A DNA stretch of 8,653 bases, from assembly GCA_023474015.1 (NCBI GenBank), contig JAMCYN010000166.1, forward strand, positions 1 to 8,653, given 5' to 3'. The position numbers and the translations under genes were made by a program. The notes under the pieces are model-generated. The model saw only the letters and a program-made list of their open reading frames with translations, made no database searches and was not told the origin of the DNA. The stretch comes from Armatimonadota bacterium (lineage in GTDB: Bacteria > Armatimonadota > UBA5829). Of the stretch, positions 7,301 to 8,653 are shown one piece after another (the first letter of the stretch is position 1; each line of letters opens with the position of its first letter).

Positions 7301-7584
7301 TGTGTGGTCTGAGATCGGATTCGTCGAACGCCAGGAAGGCCATTCATTGCGGCTTCCATTGGCCGTGTGATCATCATTTCGATCTCTTCCGGGGCCATCG
7401 CCTCGTTTTCGGTGACTACGGTAAAGACAGGAATCGTGATGTCGGGATAGACGTTCCTCGGCATCTGCTGGTAGGCCGAAATGCCGAAGACAAGCGCAAG
7501 GCCGACCAGCATCATAACTATGGCCTTCTGTTTGAAGGAGGAGTGGATGATCCTGTCTATGAGACTTCCGTGACTTGTATCCAT
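4372..7584 (-). CDS. Heavy-metal-efflux RND pump (CzcA/CusA-like inner-membrane transporter)
   Basis: A proton-driven trimeric pump of the inner membrane that exports substrate through an adaptor and outer-membrane channel. Its 1070 residues are the normal family length. TM1 is at 20-37, followed by the first periplasmic loop with MPRNVYPDITIP (41-52). TM2-TM6 fall at about 343-500, the second periplasmic loop at about 560-870, and TM8-TM12 at about 871-1027, ending with GAEIEKPLAIVMVGGLVTST (994-1013). The TM4 proton-relay motif is AVGIMVDASIIMVEN (402-416). Asp408 and Glu415 are kept, but the Asp402 of CzcA is Ala. This is the AxGxxxDxxxxxxEN pattern of the CusA (monovalent) type rather than the DFGxxxDGA of CzcA. 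Yet the CusA metal-binding methionines appear absent (see findings). The start ATG has AGGAGG 5 nt upstream, overlapping the adaptor's stop. The substrate is not assigned. Confidence 0.93.
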   Translation of the reverse strand: MDTSHGSLIDRIIHSSFKQKAIVMMLVGLALVFGISAYQQMPRNVYPDITIPVFTVVTENEAMAPEEIEMMITRPMEAAMNGLPGVRRIRSQTTQGLSTVVVEFDIETEFWRARQFVTERMSQVAAQLPPGTEPATLSSATTRLAEVYELAVEGNLPPTEMREIAEWQVRYNLLTVPGVAEVLNMGGRMRQYRVTIDPNKLRSYDVKLADVEEAVKSGNENAAGGFISTGPTEYTVRGIGRFNSLDDIKDTVVTERSGIPLFLRDVADVQESTAIRRGIASKNGKETVVALVIKQPNADTVKVVEGIEKAIVDMRTTLPKGVRLVPYYDQTHLIQHSLSSVTRAILVGAVLVIIVLLVFLGHFRSTLIVAASLPLSVMIAGILMRQMGIGLNTMTLGGLAIAVGIMVDASIIMVENIYHRFHKSRGNLDDPETKEHVAHRAAIEVGRPIAFATFIIVAVFLPLFLMGGIEGLLFRPLAITVAAAMLVALVLSLTVTPVLATRFLHPKDGDEAEGEVKFVTWIKRGYVPALEYALHHRWAVIGIAFGLLIPTAFGLLAVGKDFMPKLDEGSWVISTITPAETSLEENNRITSQIEAILTKNPNIAEAVRRNGRSERAIGCVLPVNSGEIIVNLKPRNQLTKPTEEILAEVREQVEHIPGVAAAFTQPLQLKIDESLEGTPAPLQVKLFGPDIQVLAQKGKQIEEIMRRTPGVEDVKMDQAAGIPQLQIQIDRQAAARYGVSVGRISEIVRLAVGGEELTQVWKNQRSYGVFVRFPDAMRGDPESIANLMVDTPAGFQVPLSQVARVTLSEGPNVIWREAMNRRFSIDASIQGRDLGSVVSDIKKGLQNVKLPADYFVVFGGQFQNQQRAMKSLLLATAIALTVVFMLLFVALSSASHAGIILATVPSAFIGGVASLLITGESLNVSSAVGFIALFGIAVQNSLVLLTQTRDFIAEGHTKEQAIRLASVQRLRPKLMTASCAALGLLPILLSGGVGAEIEKPLAIVMVGGLVTSTLFTLLVLPAVYLALEHTKTHVGNHINRVLGGNGQRKTTASAAVSIGLSDATRRRNAE

Positions 7585-7589
7585 ATTGT

Positions 7590-7595
7590 CCTCCT
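7590..7595 (-). promoter_or_regulatory. Shine-Dalgarno of the pump gene overlapping the adaptor stop codon
   Basis: On the minus strand AGGAGG lies 5 nt before the pump ATG, and its first bases belong to the adaptor's TAG stop (7594-7596). Ribosomes finishing the adaptor cover the pump's ribosome site, so the two are probably translationally coupled to fix their ratio. Confidence 0.8.
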
Positions 7596-8653
7596 AATGC
7601 CCGTCCGCGCATCCGGCTTCAAGCTTCCCGGAGCCCAAAGCGGTCTTGAGTTGGTAAGCGCCGGTGGTCACAACGTCCGTTCCAGGCTTCAGTCCGTTTA
7701 GGACTTCTACTCTATCCCCGTGGGCTGGTCCGGTAGTAACTACCAGCTTGTCATAGTTGCCGCAGACGCTTTTGCCAGCCTTGATGTCCTCCTTGCAATC
7801 CATGCAGGGGGTAAAAACGATTTTCTTTCCGGCATCGTCGAGAATAGCTTGCTTGGGAATAATCACGCAGTTCCCGCGACTGCCGGTGACAAGGGATATC
7901 CTGGCGAACATTTCCCCTCGGAGAAGGCCGCTGGAGTTCGGGACCACGCACCGGATTTTTGCCGTCCGTGATTCGGGGCTGAGAATATCACTCACTGAAT
8001 CGATCCTGCCGCTGAACACTCTGTTGGGATAGGCATCGACTCGTATTTCGGCGTTCTGTCCCTTGCGAATCCTAGCGAGGTCTTTCTCGTAGACATCCGC
8101 CTCTATCCAGACCTGCGATTGATTTGCGACTGTGAAGATAGCGTCCGCAGGGGAAGCCATCTGCCCGATGTTCGTGTTTCGCGAGATGATACGTCCGGTG
8201 ATCGGTGACGCTATCGCTATGGTGTCTCCAGAACCGCCCGGACTTGCCCCGAGGACCTTGATCCTGTCGGCGGCAGCCTGCACCTCGACCTGCGCGCTTG
8301 CTACTTCAGACTTCGCCGACTGCACGGCTCGCATATCGAGGATTCTGCCTTTGTATACTTTCTCTTCTCTTGAGAGATACTGCTTTGCGATCTCAGTCCT
8401 TGAATCGGCTTTTTGGATGCGTGCCTCAGCCTGAGCGACTTTCGATTTCGCTACGTCCACGGCTGCCGAATCTTTCTTGACATCTGCCTCGGCGGTCTCC
8501 AAGTCCTGCCTCGACACTATCTTGCTGGCATAGAGATCCCTTGCTCTCTGAAGCCTGGCCTTGCACTGCACGAGTTCGCTTTCGGCTTGGGTAAGCTCGC
8601 TCTTTGCCTGCGATAGCTCGCTCTTCACGTCCGCAAGCTCTCCTTGCGCGGAT
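7594..8653 (-). CDS. RND efflux periplasmic adaptor (CzcB/CusB-like membrane fusion protein), 5' partial
   Basis: The frame is open to the right edge. The GTG at 8626-8628 lies within a continuous coiled coil, so the real start, signal peptide and first lipoyl half are outside the window. Numbering from that GTG: 1-125 is an alpha-helical hairpin with heptads (SELSQAKSELTQAESEL) and two similar units (about 22-64 and 83-124). Residues 136-169 form the returning lipoyl half (IASPITGRIISRNTNIGQM), about 170-248 a beta-barrel, and 250-330 the membrane-proximal domain, with the typical GLKPGTDVVTTGAYQLK (312-328). An insert at 273-291 has Cys275, Cys278 and Cys289 (CxxC-x10-C), and the tail ends GCADGH. 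The protein would bridge the RND pump and an outer-membrane channel, and in metal systems may hand metal to the pump. It is the most upstream operon gene visible; the operon promoter is not seen. Confidence 0.9.
   Translation of the reverse strand, partial: SAQGELADVKSELSQAKSELTQAESELVQCKARLQRARDLYASKIVSRQDLETAEADVKKDSAAVDVAKSKVAQAEARIQKADSRTEIAKQYLSREEKVYKGRILDMRAVQSAKSEVASAQVEVQAAADRIKVLGASPGGSGDTIAIASPITGRIISRNTNIGQMASPADAIFTVANQSQVWIEADVYEKDLARIRKGQNAEIRVDAYPNRVFSGRIDSVSDILSPESRTAKIRCVVPNSSGLLRGEMFARISLVTGSRGNCVIIPKQAILDDAGKKIVFTPCMDCKEDIKAGKSVCGNYDKLVVTTGPAHGDRVEVLNGLKPGTDVVTTGAYQLKTALGSGKLEAGCADGH

Noticed and set aside
4547..7370. Several plus-strand open frames inside the pump gene
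   Set aside because: All are antisense shadows of the RND coding frame, with low-complexity composition and no ribosome sites.
8626..8628. GTG at 8626-8628 as the adaptor start
   Set aside because: The frame continues open to the window edge with the same coiled-coil pattern, and no signal peptide follows this GTG, so it is an internal codon.

Overview
The window is about 8.65 kb of moderately GC-rich bacterial DNA. It suggests a Gram-negative-type (two-membrane) bacterium, because it carries a resistance-nodulation-division (RND) efflux pump with its periplasmic adaptor and a signal-peptide-bearing periplasmic binding protein. The proteins do not look proteobacterial. The leaderless-looking GTG start of holA and the small P/T-rich membrane proteins would fit a deep-branching phylum such as Armatimonadota, but that placement is a guess. 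No transposase, integrase, CRISPR array or rRNA was seen.

Left part (1-2904): a plus-strand gene enters from the left edge. It encodes the end of a PH-like domain, an acidic Pro-rich linker, one membrane helix and an extracytoplasmic helical domain. A 13-bp perfect terminator hairpin separates it from a convergent minus-strand gene for a small single-pass membrane protein with a Thr/Pro/Asn-rich tail. That gene and holA (DNA polymerase III delta subunit, plus strand) are transcribed divergently from two sigma70-like promoters whose -35 boxes lie only 6 bp apart. The holA promoter places the transcript start almost on its GTG codon.

Middle (2905-3437): a complete tRNA-Pro(UGG) gene with encoded CCA has its own extended -10 promoter and intrinsic terminator. 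About 310 bases without a gene follow, with a short repeated motif (AATCATGAG, two direct copies and one inverted) and a GC-rich 14-bp hairpin that marks the 3' end of the minus-strand operon.

Right part (3438-8653): a minus-strand operon read from the right edge. Its order is membrane-fusion/adaptor protein (5' end outside the window), then a 1070-residue heavy-metal-efflux-type RND pump, then a ZnuA/TroA-family periplasmic metal-binding protein. Gaps are 9 and 19 nt, and the pump's Shine-Dalgarno overlaps the adaptor's stop codon. The adaptor and pump would export a cation across the periplasm and outer membrane. No outer-membrane channel is visible; it may lie beyond the right edge.

The most unusual feature is this operon's metal chemistry. 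The binding protein has no ABC permease or ATPase beside it. Its three family metal-binding histidines appear replaced by Asp, Glu and Cys. The adaptor carries a CxxC-x10-C insert, and the pump combines a CusA-like (monovalent-metal-type) TM4 motif with loss of the CusA methionine triad. Together these suggest an efflux system with an unassigned, possibly thiophilic, substrate and a repurposed binding protein as periplasmic partner.
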